A stretch of DNA of 64,000 nucleotides, taken from CAVYVZ01 sp963772065. GTDB taxonomy: Bacteria > Acidobacteriota > Vicinamibacteria > Vicinamibacterales > UBA2999. Of this stretch, positions 11,182-19,403 are shown in pieces. The stretch spans positions 186,001-250,000 of the forward strand of contig CAVYVZ010000010.1 of assembly GCA_963772065.1 (NCBI GenBank), read 5' to 3'. Below the pieces are notes generated by a model, which saw only the letters and a program-made list of their open reading frames with translations, made no database searches and had not been told where the DNA came from. Each line of letters starts with the position of its first letter. Within the stretch, counting starts at the first letter, position 1. The position numbers and the translations under genes are program-made.

Positions 11182-12087
11182 TCATCGGCAGACATCCACA
11201 CCGGAGTCGACGATGCCACCCGCGACGTCCAGGAACTGCCACTGATAACTGGTGCCGGACAGGGTCAGCTTCAGCAGGCCGAACTGCGTCGTGCGTATCT
11301 CGCTGTGCGGCGCGACGCGCAGCGGCGGGACGAGCTGTGCGCCGCCGGTGCCGACGATGAACAGCCGAATACCGCGAGCCGCGTCAGCCTGTCCATCACC
11401 GTTCATCGGAGCAAATCGCTCGTAGGTGTGGTCGTGGGCGGCGATCGCCACCTCCACGCCGGCCGAGTAAAGCTCGCGCCAGGCCTCGTGCATATGGACG
11501 TGATTGCCGTGTTGACCGGACGAGAATGGCGAGTGGTGGAAGTACACCACCGTACATCGCGCCGCGTCGGTGGCGAGCTCGTCCTGCAGCCACTGCAGCT
11601 GCAACGAAGCGCGTCCGAACGGCACATTGGAGTTCAACGAATACACCGACCAGCTCCCGGCTGTGAATCGGTAGTAACCCACGCCGGCGGGACCGGCATT
11701 CGCTCCGTAGTACGCGAAGTAGTCGGCGGCCCCCGGCACTTCGTAGTCGTGATTGCCCGGCGAGGGTCGCGTCCGCTGCTTGTGGCGCCCCCAGTTTGGC
11801 TCGTAGCACCTGCGGAAGTCCTCGGCGCGCCCCGCCGGATACGCGTTGTCGCCGGCGGTGAACACGATCCCTTCGATGCGATCGAGCAGCCGTGCCGTGG
11901 CCTCTGCTCCCGTGCCGGGACCACACTCGCCGATATCGCCCGCGCCGACGAGCACTGCGGTCTCGGTCACCGGCGTCGGTCTGAAAGTGGGAAGCCTGTT
12001 TTCGCCGCCGCACGACATGGCAGTGGCGACGACGGCAGCCAGGAGCGCAGTGCGTCGATGAGCGGTCACCGCTGCACAGTTTCGCAT
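11182..12087 (-). CDS. Secreted or lipid-anchored metallophosphoesterase
   Basis: A 301-residue calcineurin-like phosphoesterase. The ATG at 12087 gives an N-terminal export signal (TALLAAVVATAMSC) whose cysteine could be lipidated, though the lipobox is imperfect. The metal-binding motifs of the superfamily are visible in order: GAGDIGE, FTAGDNAYPAG, SPGNHDYE, a histidine in VVYFHHSPFS, and AAHDHTYERF. This is the purple-acid-phosphatase-like subgroup often seen as alkaline phosphatase in secreted bacterial proteins. The open frame extends further upstream, but that part is antisense to the neighbouring plus-strand membrane protein gene and is not credible. The natural substrate is unknown; a phosphomonoester or phosphodiester in the periplasm is likely. 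Confidence 0.85.
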   Translation of the reverse strand: MRNCAAVTAHRRTALLAAVVATAMSCGGENRLPTFRPTPVTETAVLVGAGDIGECGPGTGAEATARLLDRIEGIVFTAGDNAYPAGRAEDFRRCYEPNWGRHKQRTRPSPGNHDYEVPGAADYFAYYGANAGPAGVGYYRFTAGSWSVYSLNSNVPFGRASLQLQWLQDELATDAARCTVVYFHHSPFSSGQHGNHVHMHEAWRELYSAGVEVAIAAHDHTYERFAPMNGDGQADAARGIRLFIVGTGGAQLVPPLRVAPHSEIRTTQFGLLKLTLSGTSYQWQFLDVAGGIVDSGVDVCR

Positions 12088-12123
12088 CAAGTACCAGACT
12101 CGTACCACCGATACAGGATACGA

Positions 12124-12792
12124 ATGGATTATCGCGCGCCGGCGGCCCCCCCGATAGGTTTGAACACACCCGCACCCGAAGACGACGCGGCGAGGCTGCT
12201 CCGGAGGGAGATGAAGCGCCTCGCGGACGTGAACCGTCCGCTTGATTCGTGGGAACGGTATCGCGCGCTCAACGACGCACTCGACGAGGCGTACGAACAG
12301 ATCGACCTGGGAAACCGCGAGGCGCGATTCGCGCTGATCCTCATGGGCGGCCTGAACGCCGCGTTGATCGTGCTCGCCACCCGAACCGACGTGCCGCAGT
12401 CGCTCACGCCGATGCAGCGGAACTGGACGTTTGCGTTTCTGCTCGTCTATGTCGTCGTGGCAGTCCGCTTCCTGCTGCAGGCGATCGAGGCACTCCGTCC
12501 CGGCAAATTCCGGCCGCACCTCGGAACCTGGCCCGTCAACAGCGACGACTTCCCGCGCGGGGTCCGCTATTACGAGGACGTGATCGAGCGGAACGCCGAA
12601 GATCACTGGCGCGCGTGGCAGGACGTGCGCATCGGGCAGCTGAACGCCGAGCTCGCCGTTCAATTCCACAGCCTCTGTCAGAAGAACGAGCATCGTCATA
12701 TCGCCGTGCGCCGTCTCTACACCGGGCTCCGCCTCATGACGATGCTGCTCGCCGGACTGGCGGGGATGCTCGTCTGCTTCGCCTGGATCTGA
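12124..12792 (+). CDS. PycTM-like (DUF5706-like) three-helix membrane protein
   Basis: The product has 222 residues. It has a soluble N-terminal coil (MKRLADVNRPLDSWERYRAL), two adjacent membrane helices at about 58-77 (FALILMGGLNAALIVLAT) and 94-120 (FAFLLVYVVVAVRFLLQAI), a polar 75-residue segment, and a third helix at the C-terminus (MTMLLAGLAGMLVCFAWI). Before the last helix is a basic helical stretch (QKNEHRHIAVRRLYTGLRL). This helix order and the long loop resemble the transmembrane effector domain of Pycsar anti-phage systems (DUF5706/PycTM). That match is by eye and tentative. There is no nucleotide cyclase next to it. The neighbour downstream is the STAS-DUF4956 operon, 65 bases away. 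Confidence 0.6.
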   Translation: MDYRAPAAPPIGLNTPAPEDDAARLLRREMKRLADVNRPLDSWERYRALNDALDEAYEQIDLGNREARFALILMGGLNAALIVLATRTDVPQSLTPMQRNWTFAFLLVYVVVAVRFLLQAIEALRPGKFRPHLGTWPVNSDDFPRGVRYYEDVIERNAEDHWRAWQDVRIGQLNAELAVQFHSLCQKNEHRHIAVRRLYTGLRLMTMLLAGLAGMLVCFAWI

Positions 12793-12805
12793 CAAAGGCT
12801 TAGGC

Positions 12806-12854
12806 CCTTTTCCTTTTTCCTTTTACCTTTTCCCTTTTTCCTTCTACCTTCTGT
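12806..12854. repeat. Seven-copy heptamer array (CTTTTTC-type)
   Basis: Seven consecutive 7-base units: ccttttc, ctttttc, cttttac, cttttcc, ctttttc, cttctac, cttctgt. It fills the gap between the PycTM-like gene and the GTG start of the STAS-DUF4956 gene, leaving no visible Shine-Dalgarno for the latter. The pyrimidine-only plus strand would give a U-rich transcript. Confidence 0.9.
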
Positions 12855-12857
12855 GTT

Positions 12858-13931
12858 GTGCCCGTCTCAGAACGACGCGAGGGGCGCCGCCTCGTGATTG
12901 CGCCGCAGGAACCGCTTCTCGGGGGCGGTCCGGCCGAAGAATTCGAGCGACGCGTCCAGGCTGTGTTCCGCGACGGGTTCCGCCACATCATCGCCGATTT
13001 GCGGTCCGTGCCGGCGATCGACAGCGCGGGCATCCGCGCGCTCGTGCGCGGGCACACGACGGCCCAGCGGCTCCAGGGAACCTTCCGAATCGTGCAGCCA
13101 ACATCGGCGGTCCAGTCGGTCCTGCGGCTCGGACGGCTCGATTCCGTGCTGGCGACCTACGACAGCGTGGAAGAGGCCAGAGCCACCGGGCTGCCGTGGG
13201 CCGGCGTCGCCCTTGCCGCCGCGGCCATCGCGCTGTGCGCGGTTCTCGTCGCGGCGGGGCAAGCATGGCCCGACGGCGCCGAGGCGGCGTCGCCGCCGCT
13301 CGGGCCTCCCCTACTCCAGCTCGCAAAGCTGATCGCGGCCGCGCTCATCGGCATGGTCATCACGTCGGTCCACCGCTACAACCGTGCGGACACTCCGCAG
13401 AGTCACACGATGGACCAGGCGCAAGTGCTCCTGTGCGTTTCAGGCGCGATGATGATGGTCATCATCGGCAACAACCTGGCGCGGGCGTTCGGCATCGCCG
13501 GCGCCGCAAGCATCGTGCGTTTCAGAACGCCCGTCGACGATCCGAAGGACATCACGATTCTCTTCCTGCTGATGGGACTTGGGATGGCAGCGGGGCTGGG
13601 CGCATTCGCGGTGGCCGGTCTGGGGATGTTGTTCCTCTGCGTCTGTCTCGCGACGCTTCCTCGCTTTGGCGGACGCCGGCAGCGTACCATGCTGGTGGAA
13701 GTGGTGGCCGAGGGCCGCGAATTCCCCACCGCACATGTCCAGCGGATCCTCGCCAGCAACCAGGTCGTCTTCGAACCGCGTGAAGTGTCGCAGGGCAGCT
13801 CGGCCGCGATCCAGTATCAGGCCACGATCAGTCCGGGCACATCCATCGAAGACGTGAGCGCACAGCTGATCGGCGGAGGTGGGACCGGCGTGAAATCGGT
13901 GTCCTGGGAGCCGGCGAAGCGAACAATCTGA
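12858..13931 (+). CDS. STAS domain fused to DUF4956 membrane protein
   Basis: A 357-residue fusion. Residues about 10-105 form a STAS/anti-sigma-antagonist-like domain (IIADLRSVPAIDSAGIRALVRG). This is followed by a membrane region with about five helices that carries the DUF4956 signature: TMDQAQVLLCVSGAMMMVII, GNNLARAFGIAGAASIVRFR, TPVDDPKDITILFLLMGLGM. A cytoplasmic C-terminal domain follows (about 275-357). DUF4956 proteins are known from genomic association with VTC-type polyphosphate polymerases and CotH kinases; the biochemical function is not established. The serine in the STAS motif DSAG is the position phosphorylated in SpoIIAA-type proteins, so control by phosphorylation is possible. 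First gene of a coupled operon; the start is a GTG immediately after a heptamer array. Confidence 0.8.
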   Translation: MPVSERREGRRLVIAPQEPLLGGGPAEEFERRVQAVFRDGFRHIIADLRSVPAIDSAGIRALVRGHTTAQRLQGTFRIVQPTSAVQSVLRLGRLDSVLATYDSVEEARATGLPWAGVALAAAAIALCAVLVAAGQAWPDGAEAASPPLGPPLLQLAKLIAAALIGMVITSVHRYNRADTPQSHTMDQAQVLLCVSGAMMMVIIGNNLARAFGIAGAASIVRFRTPVDDPKDITILFLLMGLGMAAGLGAFAVAGLGMLFLCVCLATLPRFGGRRQRTMLVEVVAEGREFPTAHVQRILASNQVVFEPREVSQGSSAAIQYQATISPGTSIEDVSAQLIGGGGTGVKSVSWEPAKRTI

Positions 13932-15542
13932 TGCCCGAAGCCACGGAGCCCACGAACTCGGCGGAGCCGAAGCAGAAAAAGAAAAGGGACAAGGTCCGGT
14001 CCGCCTGGATTTCGTTCGTCGGCCGCATCCTCGCTCAGGTCATCGGAGCGGTGGCGACTATCGTGCTCGGCGTCATGTTCGTGCAGAAATATGCCTCCCC
14101 AAACAGCCCGCCGGTCGAGCGGTCGGCTGAAGCCGAGACGCGGACCGCGCCAGCCCGAGTCCGGCGCGCCGACGGCCGCATGGCGCATGCCGTGCTGCCG
14201 TTGCAGAACCTCTCGAGCGACCGCACACAGGAGTACTTCGTCGATGGGATGACAGAGGCCCTCATCGCCGACCTGGCGCAGATCGAGACGCTGCATGTGA
14301 TCTCTCGGACATCTTCGATGCACTACAAGGATCAGCGGAAGCCGCTGGTGCAGATCGCGCAGGAGCTCGGTGTGGACCTCGTGCTCGAAGGATCGGTGGG
14401 TCGCGACGGGGATCGGGTGCGTGTCACGGCGCAGCTCATCGACGCACAAACGGACGAGCACCTCTGGGCACGTACCTACAACCGAACGATTCGCGACGTT
14501 CTCTCGCTCCAGGCGGAGGTGGCGACGGCAGTCGCGAAGGAGATCAACCTCACGCTCAGCTCCACCAACAAGGGGCATTTGTCCGATCGTCGTCCGGTCG
14601 ATCCGGCCGCATACGAGCTGTACCTGAAAGGCCGGCAGGCCTGGAACATGCGGACGGTCTCGGGCTTCGAAGAAGCGGCCAAGTACTTCGAGGACGCGAT
14701 TCGCAAGGATCCGCAATTCGCACTCGCGTATGCGGGGCTGGCGGATACCTACACCCTGTCCGACGCCTACAACTTCACGCAGCCGCGCGACTGCGCGGGC
14801 GATCAAGGCGAAGGGCGCGGCGGAGCGGGCGCTGCAGCTCGATGAGCACCTTGGCGAGGCACACACGTCCCTTGCCGCGGTCCATCACCGGCAGAAGACC
14901 GATATTCAAGCCGCCGAGCGTGAGTTCAAACGCGCACTGGAGCTGAATCCTGGCTATGCCACCGCGCACCAGTGGTACGCGTTCCTCCTCGCCGAAGAGG
15001 GGCGTCTGGAAGAGGCCGGGCGCCACGCGCAGCAGGCGGTCGCGCTCGATCCGCTCTCGGGAACCATGCATCAGACAGTCGGCGTCGTGCACTACTACGC
15101 GCGCCGCCACGATGAGGCGATTGCTGCCATGCGCCGCGCGATCGAGCTCGCGCCGCAGCTGACCCTCGCGCATGCCATTCTGGCGCGGTCGCTCCTGCTG
15201 CAGGGAAAGAACCAGGAGGCGATTGAGGTCTACCAACGAGCGGGCGCGAAAGGCGACCCGGATCTCGTCAGCACCGCAAGCGTTGCGTTCCAGCGCGCTG
15301 GCGATCGGCCACGCGGCGAGGCGCTCCTGCAGTCGCTGCTCAGCCGCCGCCCGCTTCCCGCCGTGCCGCTCGCGAAGTGGTACGCGCTGACCGATAACAA
15401 AGAGGCCGCTTACCAGATGCTCGAGCGCGCGCACGCCGACGGACTGTCAGTTCAGCAGCTCAAATCGGACCCGGTCTTCGACGCGATGCGCGGTGAACCA
15501 CGGTATGCCGCGGTCGTCCAGCGCGGCACCGACACGAAATGA
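13931..15542 (+). CDS. Membrane-anchored TolB-N-like/TPR protein, one frame break
   Basis: About 535 residues. A lysine-rich N-terminus leads into one membrane helix (ILAQVIGAVATIVLGVMFV). The next domain (VLPLQNLSSDRTQEYFVDGM ... ELGVDLVLEGSVGRDGDRVR ... TDEHLWARTYNR) is the TolB-N/FlgO-like module found behind adenylate cyclase and Ser/Thr kinase domains in many bacteria. Several tetratricopeptide repeats follow to the end. The frame changes once near 14790, in the first TPR. The start ATG overlaps the stop of the STAS-DUF4956 gene (TGATG), and the stop overlaps the next start (ATGA). The protein probably acts as an envelope scaffold for partners from the same operon; this is inference. Confidence 0.85.
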
Positions 15543-16801
15543 GATTGATCTGCGCCGTCGTATTCGTCTGGTACCTGGCGCCAGCGCTGACCGCCGCTCA
15601 GCAGCCCAAGCCAAAGCCCGACCCTGTCCGGATGGACTGGAACCCCCGACCTTCGATTCGCCTCGGAGAGTTCGGGCGGATTGACTTCAGGCTGAAGCTG
15701 CAGGGCGATCTCCGTTCCTTCGACCCGGAGCAGGATCCCGATCTCGATGGGTTCGACTTCCATCGCCGGCGGGCGGGGATCGAAGGCGTGATCTTCCGGC
15801 GTCTCGAGTTCGAGATCGAGCGCGAGCTTCGCGAGCGAGGACCATGGCGCGACGTCTTCCTGAACCTCGACGCCGCGAACTGGCTGGAGATCAAAGGGGG
15901 CAAATTCAAAGTGCCGTTCGGCCTCGAGGAAACCACCAGCAGCATGGACCTCGACTTCATCTTCCGGACGCTGGCGTCCGACACCGTCGCCCCGGCGCGC
16001 GATATCGGCGGGATGGTTCACGGCCGGATCCGCCAAGCGCTCACGTATGAAGCCGGTCTGTTCCGAGAGGACGGCGAGAACGCGCGGTTGACCGAGCCCG
16101 TGTTCCTGCTTCCGGGTGAACCGGAACCACCAGGCGGCCGCGTTTTTGCGGCGCGCGTCGTGACGGCACCGATCCCGCGCGGCCGCAACGACGAGCGATT
16201 TCGCGTGGGCGTGGCCGTCACATCTTCTGAGCTGCCCGAAGGGCTCAACAGCCTGCGCGGCCGCACCGTCTTCGGATCGGCGTTCTTTCCGCGCGTGTAC
16301 GTGCGAGGCCGACGGCTGCGACTGGGCGCTCAGGCGGAATGGAACCCGGGCCGGTTCGGGCTTCGCGCCGAATACATGCGCGCCACCGACGAACGGAAGG
16401 GCCAGGGGCTCGGCGACGTCGATCTCTCGGATCTGGTCGCGCGCGGCTGGTACGGAAGCGCAACATGGGTGATTACGGGGGAGCGGAAGGCTGACGGCAT
16501 CCGGGCACGGACCCCCCTGTTCGACGGCGGATTCGGGGCTGTAGAGGTCGGAACGCGCCTCGAGCAGCTGTCTTTCGGCAGCATTGCACAGGAGGGCCCG
16601 GCTTTTCGTAACCCGCGCGCGGAGCATATAGCCGAAAATAGAGAGCGGGTATGGACCACAGGTGTGAACTGGTATCCGAATCGCTGGACCAAGATTCAGG
16701 TCAACGCGATTCGCGAGCACATTCTCGACGCGCTGCGGACGCCCGTCGCGGGCCAGCAGACGTACTGGAGCGGGATCGTCCGACTGCAGCTCGTGCTGTG
16801 A
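15539..16801 (+). CDS. Outer-membrane phosphate/polyphosphate-selective porin (OprO/OprP-like)
   Basis: A 420-residue protein with a signal peptide (MRLICAVVFVWYLAPALTAAQ) and alternating beta strands to a C-terminal aromatic/hydrophobic end (IVRLQLVL). The RLGEFGRIDFRLKLQGDL start, the DGFDFHRRRAGIEGVIFRRL segment and the GGKFKVPFGLEETTSSMDLD motif match the phosphate-selective porin O/P family, in which the KxPFGLE strand is conserved. OprP and OprO form trimers that bind phosphate or pyrophosphate. The substrate here is inferred from family only. The gene overlaps the TPR gene by 4 bases and the CotH gene by 4 bases, so it is translated as part of the operon. Confidence 0.85.
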   Translation: MRLICAVVFVWYLAPALTAAQQPKPKPDPVRMDWNPRPSIRLGEFGRIDFRLKLQGDLRSFDPEQDPDLDGFDFHRRRAGIEGVIFRRLEFEIERELRERGPWRDVFLNLDAANWLEIKGGKFKVPFGLEETTSSMDLDFIFRTLASDTVAPARDIGGMVHGRIRQALTYEAGLFREDGENARLTEPVFLLPGEPEPPGGRVFAARVVTAPIPRGRNDERFRVGVAVTSSELPEGLNSLRGRTVFGSAFFPRVYVRGRRLRLGAQAEWNPGRFGLRAEYMRATDERKGQGLGDVDLSDLVARGWYGSATWVITGERKADGIRARTPLFDGGFGAVEVGTRLEQLSFGSIAQEGPAFRNPRAEHIAENRERVWTTGVNWYPNRWTKIQVNAIREHILDALRTPVAGQQTYWSGIVRLQLVL

Positions 16802-18021
16802 GGGCGATGGTCTGTTCGCTCGCCGCCGCGATGCTGCTCGCACCGGCGGCCGCCGCCGCGCAGACCGCCGACGACCTGTTCAATCCCGGCGTCGTCAACC
16901 GCCTCGATCTCCTGGTCAACACCCGCGACTGGGAGAAGCTCCAGGCCAATTTCCAGCTCAATGACTATTACCCTGCCGACCTCCAGTGGAACGGCCTGAC
17001 CGTTCGCAATGTGGGAATCAGGTCGCGCGGCCGCGCCTCGCGAAACGAAGCGAAGCCGGCGCTGCGAATCGACATGAACCGCTACACGACCGCACAGGAA
17101 TTCCTGGGGCTCAAGTCGATTCTCCTCGATAACCTCGTGCAGGATCCGACGGGCATCAAGGAGCTGGTCGCGATGCGGCTGTACGAGCGCATGGGCATTC
17201 CGTCCCCGCGCGAGGCGCACGTGGCTCTGTATATCAACAACAGCTACGCGGGCCTCTACGGCATCATCGAATCGATCGACAAGGACTTTCTCGCACGTGT
17301 ATTCGGCGAACGGGAACCGGGCAATACGGAAAACGACGGCTATCTGTTCGAATACGAGTGGGTCGATTCCTGGCGATGGGACTACCTCGGCAACGACCTT
17401 CAGCCCTATTCAGTCCGCTTCGATCCGAAGACACACGAGCAGGCCCCTATGGCCGAGCTATACGGACCGATCGAAGAACTGGTTCGGTCAATCGCCCAGA
17501 GCTCGGACTTCGTTGGCGCCGTCAGCCCGTATCTGGATCTGCCGCTGCTGATGCGACATCTCGCTATCCAGAACTTCATCGCAGAACCCGACGGCATTCT
17601 GGGCGGCAACGGCACCGCCAACTTCAACCTGTATCGATTCGAAGCCAGCACACGCTCGCAGTTCATCCCGTGGGACGAGGACATTGCGTTCGAGAGTACG
17701 GAGTGGGCGATATTCCAAAACCATGGAGACTACGCGTTCATGCGGCGCGCCATGGAGGTTCCCTCGCTTCGCAATGCCTATCTCGATGCGCTGCTCGAGG
17801 TAGCGTCGGCGGCGATGTCGCCCGCCACGGCCAATCCGGCGGGGCCAGGGTTTCTAGAGCAGGAAATGCGGACGCGGCGCGCGCTGATCACGCCGTTCAT
17901 GTACATGGATCCGGTGAAGCCGTACTTCAATGAACAGTTCGACGCGGCGATGGACGCGCTCATCTCGTTCCCTGCCGCGCGTGCGGCGTTCGTCCGCGCA
18001 GAAGTCGCCGCCGCTCGCTGA
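16798..18021 (+). CDS. Exported CotH-family atypical kinase
   Basis: The GTG at 16798 overlaps the porin stop (GTGA) and adds an arginine to the signal peptide (RAMVCSLAAAMLLAPAAAAA); an ATG at 16807 is the alternative start. The mature protein of about 385 residues has the CotH landmarks: NVGIRSRGRASRNEAKPALR, KSILLDNLVQDPTGIKELVA, YINNSYAGLYGIIESIDKDF, and the metal/ATP site FIPWDEDIAF preceded by GGNGTANFNLYR. CotH proteins are atypical protein kinases first described in Bacillus spore coats. A signal peptide places this one in the periplasm or outside, where the source of ATP or other phosphate donor is unclear. It closes an operon with a DUF4956 protein and a phosphate-type porin. Confidence 0.85.
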   Translation: MRAMVCSLAAAMLLAPAAAAAQTADDLFNPGVVNRLDLLVNTRDWEKLQANFQLNDYYPADLQWNGLTVRNVGIRSRGRASRNEAKPALRIDMNRYTTAQEFLGLKSILLDNLVQDPTGIKELVAMRLYERMGIPSPREAHVALYINNSYAGLYGIIESIDKDFLARVFGEREPGNTENDGYLFEYEWVDSWRWDYLGNDLQPYSVRFDPKTHEQAPMAELYGPIEELVRSIAQSSDFVGAVSPYLDLPLLMRHLAIQNFIAEPDGILGGNGTANFNLYRFEASTRSQFIPWDEDIAFESTEWAIFQNHGDYAFMRRAMEVPSLRNAYLDALLEVASAAMSPATANPAGPGFLEQEMRTRRALITPFMYMDPVKPYFNEQFDAAMDALISFPAARAAFVRAEVAAAR

Positions 18022-18116
18022 GTGAGCGCCGCTCTTCGACAGATCCTCGTGCAACTCCCATCGATCGCGGCTGAAACTCGTGCAGCGAAATGTGCAGGAC
18101 TTGCGTATACTCAGGC

Positions 18117-18779
18117 ATGCCTCGTTTCCGCGCCGCGATGTTCATTCTGGCTGCGACGTTCCTCTCGGCCAGACCAGTTGACGCAGCGGTCATCACGCTC
18201 AACTATGCCGGCCAGTGGTCGTTCCTCGATCCACAGCAGGACGCGCCCGGCTTCTGGGCCGCAATGGCGAGCGTGGGAGTGGTGCCTGGAACCAACGTGT
18301 TCTGGTCGTTGACCATCGACAGCGCGGCGAGCGATCAGAATTCGGATCCGACCGTTGGCGTGTACGACGCGGTACTCGGATCGACGCTTCACGTTGGATC
18401 GATGAACCTTACGACTGGTCCGGCGCAACTGTTCGTGAGTCAGTCGAGTGGCCCAGGGTTCGTCTCGATCGGAAATATGGGTCCGGCGGTCCAGGGCTAC
18501 GTGCCGCAATATTTCCAGCTGCAGTCGTTCGGTCAGTGGTCGCTTCCATCGGACGCGCTCCTGCCGGCACTTACACAAATCGGATCGGGCCCAGGATCGA
18601 GCGGCATGATTCTCGGATTCAACAACCCGGCAAACCTCGGCGGCGCTCAGTACCAAGGGCTGGCGAGCTGGAGGCTGGTCTCTGTCTCCGTGCCCACGGC
18701 GAGCACGCTGCCGCTCGCCGTCGCGGGGATTACAGTTTTCGCGCTTTACCGGGTACGCGGTTCGCGATCACGGCGCTAG
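18117..18779 (+). CDS. Secreted protein with PEP-CTERM-like sorting tail
   Basis: 220 residues: signal peptide (MPRFRAAMFILAATFLSARP), a beta-rich middle (ITLNYAGQWSFLDP, SSGPGFVSIGNMGP), and a C-terminal tail that reads VPTASTLPLAVAGITVFALY then basic residues (RVRGSRSRR). A proline-serine motif, one hydrophobic helix and a basic end are the layout of exosortase-type sorting signals, here in a divergent form. The ATG at 18117 is chosen over an upstream one because it fits the signal peptide; TATACT at 18106-18111 sits only five bases before it, so if that is the -10 box the message would be leaderless. The 3' end overlaps pdxH tail to tail by 12 bases. The ligand or structure served is unknown. 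Confidence 0.7.
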   Translation: MPRFRAAMFILAATFLSARPVDAAVITLNYAGQWSFLDPQQDAPGFWAAMASVGVVPGTNVFWSLTIDSAASDQNSDPTVGVYDAVLGSTLHVGSMNLTTGPAQLFVSQSSGPGFVSIGNMGPAVQGYVPQYFQLQSFGQWSLPSDALLPALTQIGSGPGSSGMILGFNNPANLGGAQYQGLASWRLVSVSVPTASTLPLAVAGITVFALYRVRGSRSRR

Positions 18780-19403
18780 CCGGTCCCGACGCCACGACGC
18801 GTCCGACTGCAGCACGTATCGCAGCCGATCGTGCATGCGTCCGCCGCGGCCCTGCCAGAACTCGATCTCGTGCGGCGTGACGCGGTAGCCGCCCCACCAC
18901 TCCGGCCGCGGCACCTGGCCCTCCGGGAAGCGCTTCGATACCGCCGCCAATCGCGCGTCGAGGGCCTCGCGGCTCTCGACGATTTCGCTCTGGCGTGAGG
19001 CGTACACGCTGAGGCGGCTCTCGAGCGGCCTCGCGGAAAAGTAGGCGTCCGATTCCGCCGCCGGCACCTTGCCCGCGCTGCCTTCGACGCGGACCTGCCG
19101 CTCGAACGCGGCCCAGAAGAACATCAGCGCGACACGCGGGTTGGACGCCATCTCGCGCGCCTTGCGGCTGTTGTAGTTCGTGTAGAAGACGAAGCCATCC
19201 GCCCCGTAGCCCTTCAGCAGGACCGTCCGGATCGAGGGCCGGCCGTCGGGCGTCGCCGTGGCGAGCGACATGGCGTTCGCGTCTTTCTCGACGTCGCACG
19301 CCGCCGTGAACCACCGGTCGAACAGGACGAACGGATCGAGACCCGCCGCGTCTTCGAGGAGCGGCTGCCCGAGGTACTCGCGCCGCAGATTCGAAACGCT
19401 CAT
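18768..19403 (-). CDS. pdxH: Pyridoxamine 5'-phosphate oxidase
   Basis: 211 residues, the usual PdxH length. FMN- and substrate-binding signatures are visible: AMSLATATPDGRPSIRTVLL, GFVFYTNYNSRKAREMASNP, RVEGSAGKVPAAESDAYFSA and the C-terminal PEWWGGYRVTPHEIEFWQGR. The enzyme oxidises pyridoxamine or pyridoxine 5'-phosphate to pyridoxal 5'-phosphate with O2 in the cytoplasm. The start ATG overlaps the clpA stop (ATGA), so it is the last gene of the aat-clpS-clpA-pdxH run and is likely translated by coupling. Why PLP synthesis travels with the N-degron genes is not evident. Confidence 0.95.
   Translation of the reverse strand: MSVSNLRREYLGQPLLEDAAGLDPFVLFDRWFTAACDVEKDANAMSLATATPDGRPSIRTVLLKGYGADGFVFYTNYNSRKAREMASNPRVALMFFWAAFERQVRVEGSAGKVPAAESDAYFSARPLESRLSVYASRQSEIVESREALDARLAAVSKRFPEGQVPRPEWWGGYRVTPHEIEFWQGRGGRMHDRLRYVLQSDASWRRDRLAP

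Noticed and set aside
12088..12795. Long N-terminal extension of the metallophosphoesterase
   Set aside because: The extension is antisense to the PycTM-like gene, and an ATG at 12087 gives a proper export signal.
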